A stretch of 64,000 bases of DNA from the NCBI GenBank assembly GCA_003512955.1, contig DOTG01000003.1:1-64000 (forward strand), written 5' to 3'. Under the pieces are notes generated by a model. It had not been told where the DNA came from. It ran no database searches and saw only the letters and a list, made by a program, of their open reading frames with translations. The translations under genes and the position numbers were made by a program. Position 1 is the stretch's first letter. Each line of letters starts with the position of its first letter. Below are positions 51,898-61,260 of this stretch, piece by piece. The stretch comes from Marinilabiliales bacterium (lineage in GTDB: Bacteria; Bacteroidota; Bacteroidia; Bacteroidales; SZUA-534).

Positions 51898-53622
51898 ATG
51901 TCCACTGTGCTTCTTATGAGCTACCTATTCATACAAAAGGCTGTTTTATTTTTGCCCTTATTTTTATTATTGGTATGCGCTGCTATCCTCTATATTGTTT
52001 TCATAAAATCTAAGAAGGTAATTAACCGTTATAAAAAGCATCTTGAGTTAAACCGCAACCAGTTGAATTATTTCAGGATCAATTTAATTCAAGAGCAACA
52101 GAGCCTGAGCCTCCACCGCGAAGAACTCCTTTCACAAGCCGAACATCTTCAAGAATTAAATTTCGAACTTGAAAAGCTTTCATTGGTAGCAAGTAAAACG
52201 GATACCGCCGTCATTATTGCCGACAACAAGGGCCGCTTTACATGGGTCAACCAGGGATTTGTCAAACTTTTTGGTTATACCATGGGTGAGCTAATTGCCG
52301 AAGTGGGTAAAGATATTTTCAGTGTCAGTAACGAGATGAATATTAAACCGATGCTCGAACGGGCCATCAACTCAAAACAATCGTTGAATTACACCTCAAT
52401 GATGCAAACCAAATCGGGAGAAAAAAAATGGATTAAAACTACCATGAACCCTATTTACGACGATAAAAACAAAATCATGCAATACATCGTCCTTCAAACC
52501 GATGTCTCGGAATTAAAACTCATTAATGATAAACTAAAAAAACTTTCCATGGTGGCCAGCAAAACAAGCAACTCGGTCATTATTTTTAATTCCAACCGCG
52601 AAATAGATTGGGTGAACGAAGGGTTCCACTTAATGTATGGTTACAGCCGCAGCGAATTTATAGAACAACACGGGGCATCGTTAGCCGATTTCCTAAAGTG
52701 GAACCAACAAGAGACGATTCTTAAGGACCTGCTCCAAAATCACAAAACAGTCTCTTATGTTTGCCCGTTTACCGACAGGTTTGGAATCGCTAAATGGAAA
52801 CAGACCTCAATTACCCCCATTACAAACGAACAGGACCAACTCACCAACTTTATTGCGGTAGAATCGGATATTACACAGATTAAAGAAGCAGAACATAAAA
52901 TACAGGAACAAAAAGACAAAGCCGATGAGTTACTTTTAAATATTTTACCTGCTGAGACAGCCGAAGAGTTGAAATCGAAAGGTAAAGCCACTCCCCGGTT
53001 GTATCGCAGCGTTTCAGTGTTGTTTGCCGACATTCAGGATTTTACCAAACTGGCCGAAAACCTAACCCCTGAGGAGCTGGTGCATGAACTGCAAACCTAT
53101 TTTTCACGATTCGATGATGTTGTCAACCGGAATTTTGTGGAAAAAATAAAGACAATCGGCGATGCTTTTATGTGCGTGGGCGGTATCCCGATGCGAAATA
53201 AAAGCCATCCATTTGATGCAGTGCTTGTTGGACTAAACCTGCAACGGATTATCAAAGAACTTGGCAAAGAACGCGAAGAAAAAGGCCTCAGAGCCTGGCA
53301 GCTCAGAGTTGGAATTCATAGTGGACCCGTGGTTGCAGGGGTTGTTGGCAAGCAAAAAATGACTTACGACATTTGGGGCGACACCGTGAATATTGCCAAG
53401 AGAATTGAATCGGCATGTGTTCCGGGAATGGTTAATATTTCTGCATCAACCTACGAAATCATCAAAGACTTTTTTGAATGTGAGCACCGGGGAAAAATAC
53501 TTGCCAAACACAAGGGCCATATTGATATGTATTTTGTCCACCGCATCAAACCGGAATTCTCCGAGAACAGTGACGGCATTACCCCAAACAATTATTTCAA
53601 AGAGATGCTGGCCCGCTTATAA
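51898..53622 (+). CDS. PAS-PAS adenylate cyclase (class III)
   Basis: A 574-residue membrane-bound nucleotidyl cyclase. A hydrophobic segment (about 15-36) anchors it, a coiled coil follows (45-95), then two PAS domains (about 92-205 and 215-330), a signalling helix (DELLLNILPAETAEELK, 343-359) and the cyclase domain (about 368-550). Metal-binding Asp378 and Asp422 are present. The purine-selecting positions are Lys418 (EKIKTIGD) and Asp491 (TYDIWGD), the adenylate rather than guanylate pattern, with Asn498 and Arg502 also kept. It should make cAMP under control of PAS-sensed signals. Its stop codon overlaps the meaB stop tail to tail. Confidence 0.93.
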   Translation: MSTVLLMSYLFIQKAVLFLPLFLLLVCAAILYIVFIKSKKVINRYKKHLELNRNQLNYFRINLIQEQQSLSLHREELLSQAEHLQELNFELEKLSLVASKTDTAVIIADNKGRFTWVNQGFVKLFGYTMGELIAEVGKDIFSVSNEMNIKPMLERAINSKQSLNYTSMMQTKSGEKKWIKTTMNPIYDDKNKIMQYIVLQTDVSELKLINDKLKKLSMVASKTSNSVIIFNSNREIDWVNEGFHLMYGYSRSEFIEQHGASLADFLKWNQQETILKDLLQNHKTVSYVCPFTDRFGIAKWKQTSITPITNEQDQLTNFIAVESDITQIKEAEHKIQEQKDKADELLLNILPAETAEELKSKGKATPRLYRSVSVLFADIQDFTKLAENLTPEELVHELQTYFSRFDDVVNRNFVEKIKTIGDAFMCVGGIPMRNKSHPFDAVLVGLNLQRIIKELGKEREEKGLRAWQLRVGIHSGPVVAGVVGKQKMTYDIWGDTVNIAKRIESACVPGMVNISASTYEIIKDFFECEHRGKILAKHKGHIDMYFVHRIKPEFSENSDGITPNNYFKEMLARL

Positions 53623-54723
53623 ATCGGTTTTGGTGCCAAAATACTTTTCAAGTAGTTTACGGGCCGCGATAAAGGAACTCACTTTATCGTTCAACACATC
53701 ACTTTCAAGTTTTTCAATCTGATGCTGAATGACCGTATTGTTATAAAAACTATCGTGCAAATAATTGTTGATGGTCTCGTACATCCAGAACTTAGCCTGT
53801 TCGCGGCGGCGGTAGCTAAAGAAGTCATTTTTCCAGGTGAATTCAAAATAATCAACCACCATCTCCCAAACCTTGTCTATATTGGTTTTATAGTAAGCCG
53901 AACAGGTCATCACCAGTGGGCTCCAGCCTGATGCCGGAAGCGGAAACAGATGAAGGGCGTTTCTGAAATCATTTGCTGCCATTTCAGCTTTCCTTATGTT
54001 TGTTCCATCGGCTTTATTAATGACAATGCCATCGGCCATTTCCATAATCCCCCGCTTGATTCCTTGGAGTTCGTCGCCGGCTCCGGCAATTTGTACCAAC
54101 AGAAAAAAATCGACCATTGAATGCACTGCTGTTTCTGATTGGCCAACCCCGACAGTTTCGACAAAAACCACGTCAAAACCGGCAGCCTCGCACAGCACAA
54201 TTGATTCGCGGGTTTTACGAGCCACACCTCCCAACGAACCTGCCGATGGGCTTGGACGGATAAACGCGTTCGGATCGTTACTCAAATCCTCCATCCGGGT
54301 TTTATCACCCAAGATACTGCCTTTGGAGCGGCCACTGCTCGGGTCAATTGCTAAAACGGCCAGTTGATGTCCTTGCTGGGTGAGGTACTTTCCCAACGCT
54401 TCAATAAATGTACTTTTCCCGGCCCCGGGAACACCTGAAATTCCAATCCGGTAAGAGTTTCCGGCATAAGGCAGGCATTTTTCAATAATCTGTTGAGCTA
54501 ATTTCTGATGTTCGGGCAAAGAACTTTCAATTAAAGTAATAGCACGGCTCAAAACCATCCGATCCTTCGAAAGAATACCCGAAATATATTCGTCAACAGA
54601 AAGTCGCTTCCGTTTGATGCTTATAAATCGTTGGGCCGAATGGGCATCCACCGATGGTGGCTGCTCCACACCTTGATTTACTTTAAGGGCACTTTCGTGA
54701 TTTTTATGTGAATCCATTAGCAA
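53617..54723 (-). CDS. meaB: Methylmalonyl-CoA mutase-associated GTPase MeaB
   Basis: A 368-residue G3E-type P-loop GTPase that gates and protects B12 loading of methylmalonyl-CoA mutase. The P-loop GVPGAGKST is at 97-105, ILGDKTRM and VVFVETVGVGQSE form switch elements, and NKADG supplies guanine specificity. The N-terminal 45 residues are variable. No mutase gene (mutA/mutB) lies in the window, but the mce-mmd operon 17 kb away uses its product. The gene ends within six bases of the cyclase stop (shared TTATAA). The ATG choice between residues 1 and 3 is open. Confidence 0.92.
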   Translation of the reverse strand: MLMDSHKNHESALKVNQGVEQPPSVDAHSAQRFISIKRKRLSVDEYISGILSKDRMVLSRAITLIESSLPEHQKLAQQIIEKCLPYAGNSYRIGISGVPGAGKSTFIEALGKYLTQQGHQLAVLAIDPSSGRSKGSILGDKTRMEDLSNDPNAFIRPSPSAGSLGGVARKTRESIVLCEAAGFDVVFVETVGVGQSETAVHSMVDFFLLVQIAGAGDELQGIKRGIMEMADGIVINKADGTNIRKAEMAANDFRNALHLFPLPASGWSPLVMTCSAYYKTNIDKVWEMVVDYFEFTWKNDFFSYRRREQAKFWMYETINNYLHDSFYNNTVIQHQIEKLESDVLNDKVSSFIAARKLLEKYFGTKTDL

Positions 54724-54823
54724 TTGTATTATCGGTTTACAAAGTTACAATTATAGCCTGACGAAGGACACGGGCTTAAATTAATTTATAAACAACCCTT
54801 GTTGAATAATTGGTTGGGCGAAA

Positions 54824-54857
54824 TAAAAAAGCCACCCATAAACTGGTGGCTTTTTTA
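54824..54857. terminator. Bidirectional terminator
   Basis: AAAAAAGCCACC and GGTGGCTTTTTT (54825-54836 and 54845-54856) form a perfect stem with an 8-base loop. It lies 21 bases beyond the DUF1573 gene stop on the minus strand. Confidence 0.88.
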
Positions 54858-54877
54858 GTATGACTTTGATTTTTTTT

Positions 54878-55969
54878 CTAATTCGAGGTTAATACGTCAC
54901 CGGTAACTCTTAAAGTAACTTGCGATTCCAAGGGATCATTGGTAATTACGGTAATTGTTTTGTTTTGTTTCCCGGTTTTTCCCGAGGAATTAAATTTTAC
55001 TTTGAATTCAGCATCCTCCCCTGGTTTTAATACCTCTTTTGAAGGATTAACAATTGTACATCCGCAGGAAGGTTTTATTTTACGGATAATTAAATCGCTT
55101 TTACCCGAATTCTTGAATTTAAAGGCAAAATCTTTGTTTTCACCTTGTTTGATGGTTTCAAAATTGAAAACTTTTGTATCGAAAGTAATATGGGCAGCAT
55201 TGGCTTTTTGCTCTGGAGTCATTTTTTCGAAATCCTCCTCAATAGTAACACTGATAGAGATGGCGTTTTTATTTTGGTCGGTATCGCCATTAATGGCCAT
55301 AGTTACCTTATCCATAATAAAACCCCAATCGTTCCGCTTGGCAGCATCGTAACTTACTTTTATTACACCTTTTGCACCCGGTGTTAAAGTCTCAGGTTCT
55401 GCTTTAATTTTGATATGCGACGGGATATTCCTAAAAGTCACATTCAAATCATGAGCGGTGGTATTTACCATCTCCAACTCACCCTCTTTTACATCGGTAT
55501 AACCAATTTTTGCCAAAGCCAGATGGTTGGTTTTTAACCGCAACTCACCAACATTTCTCGGGTATTCATCTTCCACTGTCTGAGGGCGCGAAATGACATT
55601 CCCGGTAAAACGGATGGTTGACGCCGGAGGATTGCAATTTGTAGTAATGGTAATTGATTTTGAAAATTTACCAGGCCTGTTCTCAGGATTGAAGGTAGCA
55701 GACACAAACCCTTTAGCACCAGGAGCCACGGGTTCTTTGGTATAGTCTGAGGAAGTGCATCCGCATGAAGGACGGACATTTGTTATTACCAAAGGCTCAC
55801 TCCCTGTATTTGAGAAAGTGAAATTATACGTTACCTTCCCATCAGTTTCTTTTATGTCGCCAAAATCATAGGTTGACACATCCCACGAGATATTTGGGCC
55901 TACTTGTTGCGAATAGCCAGTTATGGCAAGAACCAGTACCATCCACAAAACACTTATTTTTCTGTTCAT
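54878..55969 (-). CDS. Exported DUF1573 protein with three Ig-like repeats
   Basis: A 363-residue exported protein (signal ends ITGYSQQ). It has two clear DUF1573 repeats, each with FGDI/FETI, PLVITNVRPSCGCTSSDYTK (or LIIRKIKPSCGCTIVNPS) and a closing ITTN/VITNDP motif, at about 28-125 and 262-360, plus a middle, cysteine-free beta domain (130-250). The paired CGC cysteines in each repeat could form disulfides. The fold is MSP/ASPM-like immunoglobulin. DUF1573 proteins are abundant in Bacteroidota and of unknown role, probably in the envelope. It is monocistronic, with a strong terminator. Confidence 0.88.
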   Translation of the reverse strand: MNRKISVLWMVLVLAITGYSQQVGPNISWDVSTYDFGDIKETDGKVTYNFTFSNTGSEPLVITNVRPSCGCTSSDYTKEPVAPGAKGFVSATFNPENRPGKFSKSITITTNCNPPASTIRFTGNVISRPQTVEDEYPRNVGELRLKTNHLALAKIGYTDVKEGELEMVNTTAHDLNVTFRNIPSHIKIKAEPETLTPGAKGVIKVSYDAAKRNDWGFIMDKVTMAINGDTDQNKNAISISVTIEEDFEKMTPEQKANAAHITFDTKVFNFETIKQGENKDFAFKFKNSGKSDLIIRKIKPSCGCTIVNPSKEVLKPGEDAEFKVKFNSSGKTGKQNKTITVITNDPLESQVTLRVTGDVLTSN

Positions 55970-56067
55970 ATCGGTTATTTTTAATTTAAAAGGTTTGATG
56001 ACAACAAATGTAAAAAATTTGGAGCTACTGAATAATGCCAGTAGTAAACGCTTTTGTTAACATTGTG

Positions 56068-57294
56068 TTAAACTTTTTGAGTCAGTTTCTCAAAATTATA
56101 GCCCGACGGATTCTGATACACACGCAGTTCAAACAACGGGATGATTGAAATAATGTGTTCAAAAATACCTGATTGGACCTCTTCAAACTTAGCCAGTTTA
56201 GTCTCTTTAGAAAAAGCATACACCTCCATGGGTATTCCGTTTTCAGTAGGCTGAAGGTACCTGACTACCAAATTCAGGTTCGGGTTTATTTTTGGGTTTT
56301 TTCTTAAATAGCCCTCAACATATTTCCGGAACAAACCAAGATTGGTAAGCTCATTCTTAGTGTTTGCCCCGTCGGTGTCAGATGCCGGGATATTTCCGGA
56401 GAAAGCAATTCCTGTCGTCTTTTCAATACGTTCCATCCATTCCCGTGGGACGAATTTCACCGTATTTACATCAATAAAAAGAGAGCGTTTTACCCTTCGC
56501 CCTCCCAGGTCTTCCATTTCGCGCCAGTTGATGAACGACTCGGCTACCATTGAGTAGGTAGGAATGGTAATAATGGTATTATCGGCATTCTGAACTTTGA
56601 CCGTATTCAGCGTTATTTCAAGCACTGTTCCATCGGCCTTGTTGCTAGGCATTTCAATCCAATCGCCAATTTTAAGCATGTTATTGGCCGAGAGCTGCAC
56701 ACTGGCAACCAATCCCAAAATAGTGTCTTTAAATATCAACATTAAAACGGCGGCTAAAGCTCCCAAACCTGCTAACAGTTTTGCCGGGGAGCTACCTGTT
56801 AAGAACGAGATAATAAAAATGGCTCCAATAAAAATGATAAAGATATTAGCCAATTGGATGTATCCTTTTATGGAACGCCCTTTTGCCAAAGGCGACTGCT
56901 GATAAATTTCGTGCAATGCCTTCATGAATGAGGTAAGCACTAATACGGTAACCACAGTCATATAAATATAAATTAAGACTTGGATAAAGTGGACCCATTT
57001 GGGGAATTCTGCCAAAATAGCGTGGTTCATGTAATATAAAACCATGGCAGGGGCAAAATGGGCCAACCGGTTGAATACTCTCCGTTCAAGTATAATATCA
57101 TCCCACTGGTTTTTACTGCGTTTCACCAAACCGGCAATAAAAGATACAATAATCTGTTTGGCAATAAAATTTGCCAGCAAACAAAGCACAAGAATAACTC
57201 CAACCAAAGTGGCTACTTTTAGAAAGTCTGCGATACTTTCAGATATTCCGTAGCTAACCAACCATTCGTAGTATTTTGCTATCAAATTGTTCAT
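56068..57294 (-). CDS. MscS-family mechanosensitive channel
   Basis: A 408-residue small-conductance channel with five predicted helices before the pore: about 20-42, 72-95, 100-122, 150-172 and 176-200, of which the last (SPAKLLAGLGALAAVLMLIF) is the glycine/alanine-rich pore helix. The beta domain follows (QLSANNMLKIGDWIEMPSNK, then ADGTVLEITLNTVKVQNADN). It resembles the YbdG-like longer members. It opens under membrane tension to release solutes on hypo-osmotic shock. A 364-base spacer separates it from the next plus-strand gene. Confidence 0.92.
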   Translation of the reverse strand: MNNLIAKYYEWLVSYGISESIADFLKVATLVGVILVLCLLANFIAKQIIVSFIAGLVKRSKNQWDDIILERRVFNRLAHFAPAMVLYYMNHAILAEFPKWVHFIQVLIYIYMTVVTVLVLTSFMKALHEIYQQSPLAKGRSIKGYIQLANIFIIFIGAIFIISFLTGSSPAKLLAGLGALAAVLMLIFKDTILGLVASVQLSANNMLKIGDWIEMPSNKADGTVLEITLNTVKVQNADNTIITIPTYSMVAESFINWREMEDLGGRRVKRSLFIDVNTVKFVPREWMERIEKTTGIAFSGNIPASDTDGANTKNELTNLGLFRKYVEGYLRKNPKINPNLNLVVRYLQPTENGIPMEVYAFSKETKLAKFEEVQSGIFEHIISIIPLFELRVYQNPSGYNFEKLTQKV

Positions 57295-57398
57295 ATTCTT
57301 AATTTTAAGATTACTTTTTTATGATTCTTTTAAGGAATGCAAAATTATATAAACCCTGGCGGCATTTCCAAACATTCATTGAAATTAATAGATCTGTT

Positions 57399-57417
57399 TC
57401 AAGTAGTCAGTATCAAG
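57399..57417 (+). repeat. AGTATCAAGTAGTCAGTAT repeat, copy 2
   Basis: TCAAGTAGTCAGTATCAAG matches the minus-strand repeat at 12625-12651 at 18 of 19 positions. Confidence 0.5.
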
Positions 57418-57423
57418 ATTCGT

Positions 57424-57458
57424 GACAAGAGATTAGAGATTAGAGATTAGAGACAAGA
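57424..57458 (+). repeat. Five 7-mer tandem repeat
   Basis: GACAAGA, then three GATTAGA units, then GACAAGA, without gaps. A microsatellite-like tract with symmetric ends; probably prone to slippage. Confidence 0.8.
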
Positions 57459-57658
57459 ACAATTAGGTTTTTAGTCTTTTAGCTTTTTAGCTATTGAGAT
57501 AATTAACAAATTAGTACATGACCAGCCATTCAACCCTGCAACCTTGATTCCGTAAACAGATTTAAGGTACAAAACAATCATGGATGGATTTTATTTTTGG
57601 AACAGAAGTTTCAAATAAGCTCTTTTTTTTGTTATTTGGATGTTCCAAATGGATGTAG

Positions 57659-58321
57659 ATGAAACCGATTTTCATATTAGTAGTTTCCTTGGTTTTTAGC
57701 AGTTTGACGGCTCAGACTGACAGTACAAAATTGGTCAGGTTTGGTGCAGGATTCCGGTTCAACGATGGCTTGTACCTTACACATAGTCAACTTATTAACA
57801 ACAACCCTATCCCGCTTAAATATATCGTGTCAAAATACAACAAATCCGACTTCGATTTTTTTAGCAAGCTTTTGGCTGATAAAAAAGTCACCTTTTTTGA
57901 CCAGTTTGGAATTAAAAAGGAGATTGATGTAGATGATTTGTGGGGTTTTTGCCGTCGGGGTTCAGTATATATCAATTGGGGCGACGATTTTAACAGGATT
58001 CCGGTGATGGGAAACATTTGCCATTTTGTAGCTTCGGTAACTGTTTACGAAGACCGTTATTACAACCCAACTTATGGGTATTCAACCTACAACATGTCCA
58101 GCAACACTACCCCCAGGACCGAGATTTACCAATTCATTATGGATTATCAAACAGGAAAGGTTCTGGAATATTCCGTTGACAACATCTTAATATTATTGAT
58201 GGCTGATCAGGAACTTTATGACGAATTTAATGCCCTGAACAAGAAAAAACAGAAGCAAATGAAGTTTCTTTATTTACGGAAATTCAACGAAAAGCATCCA
58301 TTGTACGTCCCTGTTAATTAA
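57659..58321 (+). CDS. Exported hypothetical protein
   Basis: A 220-residue exported protein (signal ends SSLTAQ). It has two cysteines (FCRRGSV, GNICHF) and a tyrosine-rich stretch (YEDRYYNPTYGYSTYN), and a helical lysine-rich C-terminus (LNKKKQKQMKFLYLRKFNEK). I recognise no domain. It lies 118 bases before another exported protein, which may be independent. The start ATG at 57659 begins the signal peptide directly. Confidence 0.7.
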   Translation: MKPIFILVVSLVFSSLTAQTDSTKLVRFGAGFRFNDGLYLTHSQLINNNPIPLKYIVSKYNKSDFDFFSKLLADKKVTFFDQFGIKKEIDVDDLWGFCRRGSVYINWGDDFNRIPVMGNICHFVASVTVYEDRYYNPTYGYSTYNMSSNTTPRTEIYQFIMDYQTGKVLEYSVDNILILLMADQELYDEFNALNKKKQKQMKFLYLRKFNEKHPLYVPVN

Positions 58322-58439
58322 TGGCAAAGGAAAATATTATCAATAAATAAATCTTTTGAAAACCTTTACTAAACTTGATTCACATAAAATTGTTTTAAAT
58401 TCGCTAAAATATTATTCACTAAAAAAACAACATACTGCA

Positions 58440-59312
58440 ATGAAAAAATTATGGATGGGAATAACTGTGATGTTACTAGTTATTTCATTAAAAGCCCAGC
58501 AAACAGTTGGGACCCCCGAGCAAATTGAACAGTTTTTAAAAACTACCACCTATGTGGTGCTTGAGAGTAACCCTATGCTCATGTACAACAGTGTGATCAA
58601 GGAAACCGTTGAAAAACATTGGACGCTCACCAAATTTGAATTTGTGACCTTTTCCACCGAAGAATTTGAGAAGGCCCGGATGGACCCCAACAAATCTTTT
58701 TTAATAATGAATAAAGAGATTTTTGAAAAAGACAAAACCAAAGCAAAATACAATTACTTATGCGTGCAATTGGGCGGCGATTATGAGTTTGTCCGTCAGA
58801 TGCCCGACATTGCCTCAGTTCCTATTGCTTATGACGATGTTGATGAAGAGTTTTACATCCACAAATTAGGGGCGCTTTGCCGCTTTCTGCAAAACCATAT
58901 CTTGTTAACTCAAGCCCATCCTGAAATTACAAATGGGAAAAAAGCCATTAGCTACTATTACAAAAACCTGACCGGCGATATTAAGGACAAAGTGCTTTAC
59001 CTGACCAAAGAAGACCTCTCGAAACAAGTGGATTCTGAAGCTAAGATAAAAGCAATTTATCCTCATAAATTCAAAATTGTGACCCGCGAAGAGCTTCAAA
59101 CTGCCATTGACAGCCATGATGAAAATGTGGTTTTTGTACACAAAGTAGGCCCCGAAGGTTCCAAACGAAAAGCCCGTTGCTTTAAAACTATTGTGGGGGC
59201 TGCCGATGCAAAACTGTACTATTTCAGTTGGCACATGATTGATGACAAAAATACCGAAGGCATGCTTGCCAAAGATTTTAAAAAGCTGGCAAAAGCTAAA
59301 AAGAAAGCTTAA
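58440..59312 (+). CDS. Exported hypothetical protein
   Basis: A 290-residue protein. I chose the ATG at 58440 because it begins a normal signal peptide (MKKLWMGITVMLLVISLKAQ); the longer reading from the TTG at 58356 places 28 non-signal residues first. The mature part is mixed alpha/beta (TYVVLESNPMLMYNSVIKET, then KSFLIMNKEIFEKDKTKAKY, then YNYLCVQLGGDYEFV), without a recognised domain. It ends in a basic lysine-rich tail. It probably acts in the periplasm. Confidence 0.72.
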   Translation: MKKLWMGITVMLLVISLKAQQTVGTPEQIEQFLKTTTYVVLESNPMLMYNSVIKETVEKHWTLTKFEFVTFSTEEFEKARMDPNKSFLIMNKEIFEKDKTKAKYNYLCVQLGGDYEFVRQMPDIASVPIAYDDVDEEFYIHKLGALCRFLQNHILLTQAHPEITNGKKAISYYYKNLTGDIKDKVLYLTKEDLSKQVDSEAKIKAIYPHKFKIVTREELQTAIDSHDENVVFVHKVGPEGSKRKARCFKTIVGAADAKLYYFSWHMIDDKNTEGMLAKDFKKLAKAKKKA

Positions 59313-59444
59313 TTAGAGAACCCGATAAAACTAGAGGATTAAACTCCTGATTCTTAGTAAATATTAACCCGTTAAGGGTTTAAGAGATAAAAAAATACTG
59401 AAAATTAAAGTGCTGGAGCAGGATTAGGAACCTAAACATTTTCC

Positions 59445-59452
59445 TAATTTTG
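59445..59452 (+). promoter_or_regulatory. -7 box for ettA
   Basis: TAATTTTG matches TAnnTTTG and ends 15 bases before the ATG at 59468 (24 before the one at 59477). Confidence 0.5.
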
Positions 59453-59467
59453 CTCCATTATTAATTT

Positions 59468-61156
59468 ATGAATTATATGGCTGACGATAAAAAAATTATC
59501 TTCTCAATGGTAGGCGTGGGAAAAACATATCCACCCCAAAAAAGAGTTTTGAATAACATTTACCTGTCGTTTTTTTATGGAGCAAAAATCGGGATCATCG
59601 GCTTGAACGGTTCCGGTAAATCAACCCTCCTGAAAATTATTGCAGGCACCGAAAAAAGCTACGAAGGCGAAGTGGTATTTTCACCCGGTTATTCGGTAGG
59701 AATGCTGGAGCAGGACCCCAAACTCGACAACCAGAAAACCGTGCGCGAAATAGTGGAAGAAGGAACAGCAGAAGTGGTAGCACTGTTGAAAGAATATGAA
59801 GATTTGAATATGAAGTTTGCCGAACCCATGACCGATGATGAAATGAACAAGCTCATTGAACGCCAAGGGGAATTAACCGAACTGCTCGATCACCATAATG
59901 CGTGGGAACTTGACAACAAGCTGGAACGTGCCATGGATGCATTACGCTGCCCGCCTTCAGACTGGAAAATCGAAAATCTTTCAGGAGGAGAACGCCGCCG
60001 GGTCGCCTTATGCCGGTTGTTGCTTCAAGAACCTGATATTTTATTGCTCGATGAGCCTACCAACCACCTCGATGCAGAATCGGTACAGTGGTTGGAGCAA
60101 CACTTGCAGCAATACAAAGGAACGGTGATTGCCATTACCCACGACCGTTATTTTTTAGATAACGTCGCCGGTTGGATTCTGGAACTTGACCGTGGCGAAG
60201 GTATTCCCTGGAAAGGAAATTACAGCTCCTGGCTGGAACAAAAAAGTGCACGGCTGGCTCAGGAAGAAAAAACGGAAAGCAAACGCCGCAAAACCTTGGA
60301 ACGGGAACTGGAATGGGTACGGATGGCACCCAAAGCACGACAGGCCAAACAAAAAGCCCGTTTGGGTGCTTACGACCGTTTGTTGAATGAAGATGTAAAA
60401 GAAAAAGAACAAAAGCTTGAAATATTCATCCCCAATGGTCCCCGTCTGGGTGATAAAGTAATTGAAGCACACCAGGTTGGAAAAGCCTTTGGTGATAAGT
60501 TGCTGTTTGACAATCTGGAATTTGTGCTGCCCCGCAACGGTATCGTGGGGGTGATTGGCCCCAACGGTGCAGGTAAAACTACGTTGTTCCGGTTAATCAT
60601 GAGCCACGAAAAAGCCGATTCAGGGACCTTCTCCGTGGGCGAAACCGTGAAAATTGGGTATGTGGATCAAAGCCATACCGATATTGACCCGGAAAAGTCA
60701 GTGTATCAAATTATCTCCGATGGTTTGGAAGAGGTGAAAGTAGGAGGACGTTTTATCAATGCCCGCGCCTATTTGTCAAGGTTTAACTTTGCCGGAGCCG
60801 ATCAGGAAAAAAAAGCAGGTGTACTCTCAGGCGGTGAACGGAACCGCCTGCATCTGGCCATGACTTTGAAATCGGAAGCTAACGTGCTACTGCTCGATGA
60901 GCCTAGCAACGACATTGACATTAACACGTTGCGCGCCCTGGAAGAAGGTTTGGAAGATTTTGCCGGGTGCGCCGTGGTTATTTCACACGACCGCTGGTTC
61001 CTCGATCGGATTGCCACCCACATTTTGGCATTTGAAGGGAACTCACAAGTATATTTCTTTGAAGGTTCTTACTCCGATTATGAAATAAACCGCAAAAAAC
61101 GTTTGGGCGATGAGGGTCCCACAAGAATCCGGTACAAAAAATTGATAAAGGAATAG
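59468..61156 (+). CDS. ettA: Energy-dependent translational throttle protein EttA
   Basis: This 562-residue ABC-F protein binds the ribosomal E site and gates the first elongation step according to ATP/ADP. Two ABC domains carry GLNGSGKST and GPNGAGKTT as Walker A, LSGGERRR and LSGGERNR as signatures, and LLLDEPTNHLD and LLLDEPSNDID as Walker B. The EttA-type arm and linker (about 95-130 and 255-320) are present; ABC-F proteins lack membrane helices. Starts at 59468 or, three codons later, at 59477 are equally good. A terminator follows the stop. Confidence 0.95.
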   Translation: MNYMADDKKIIFSMVGVGKTYPPQKRVLNNIYLSFFYGAKIGIIGLNGSGKSTLLKIIAGTEKSYEGEVVFSPGYSVGMLEQDPKLDNQKTVREIVEEGTAEVVALLKEYEDLNMKFAEPMTDDEMNKLIERQGELTELLDHHNAWELDNKLERAMDALRCPPSDWKIENLSGGERRRVALCRLLLQEPDILLLDEPTNHLDAESVQWLEQHLQQYKGTVIAITHDRYFLDNVAGWILELDRGEGIPWKGNYSSWLEQKSARLAQEEKTESKRRKTLERELEWVRMAPKARQAKQKARLGAYDRLLNEDVKEKEQKLEIFIPNGPRLGDKVIEAHQVGKAFGDKLLFDNLEFVLPRNGIVGVIGPNGAGKTTLFRLIMSHEKADSGTFSVGETVKIGYVDQSHTDIDPEKSVYQIISDGLEEVKVGGRFINARAYLSRFNFAGADQEKKAGVLSGGERNRLHLAMTLKSEANVLLLDEPSNDIDINTLRALEEGLEDFAGCAVVISHDRWFLDRIATHILAFEGNSQVYFFEGSYSDYEINRKKRLGDEGPTRIRYKKLIKE

Positions 61157-61165
61157 TGTATTTTC

Positions 61166-61202
61166 AAAAAAACAGCCGACCCAAAAAGGTTGGCTGTTTT
61201 TT
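61166..61202. terminator. Bidirectional terminator between ettA and the BASS gene
   Basis: AAAAAACAGCC and GGCTGTTTTTT, extended inward by ACC/GGT across a G-T pair, form a long stem about 9 bases after the ettA stop. Confidence 0.88.
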
Positions 61203-61260
61203 CCTACATTATTTATCTGAGAAGGTTCAATCTATTCGTTTTTTTTAGAGCCCCAGCAAT

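Larger units (their letters stand above)
57295..57658. other. Intergenic region with simple repeats
   Basis: 364 bases. It holds the AAGTAGTCAGTATCAAG repeat (57399-57417), a perfect 7-mer tandem (57424-57458) and T-rich TTTTAGCT-like words near 57470-57492. No gene seen. Confidence 0.6.

Noticed and set aside
57424..57458. 7-bp repeats considered as a CRISPR-like array
   Set aside because: The units are contiguous 7-mers without spacers, and no cas gene is present.
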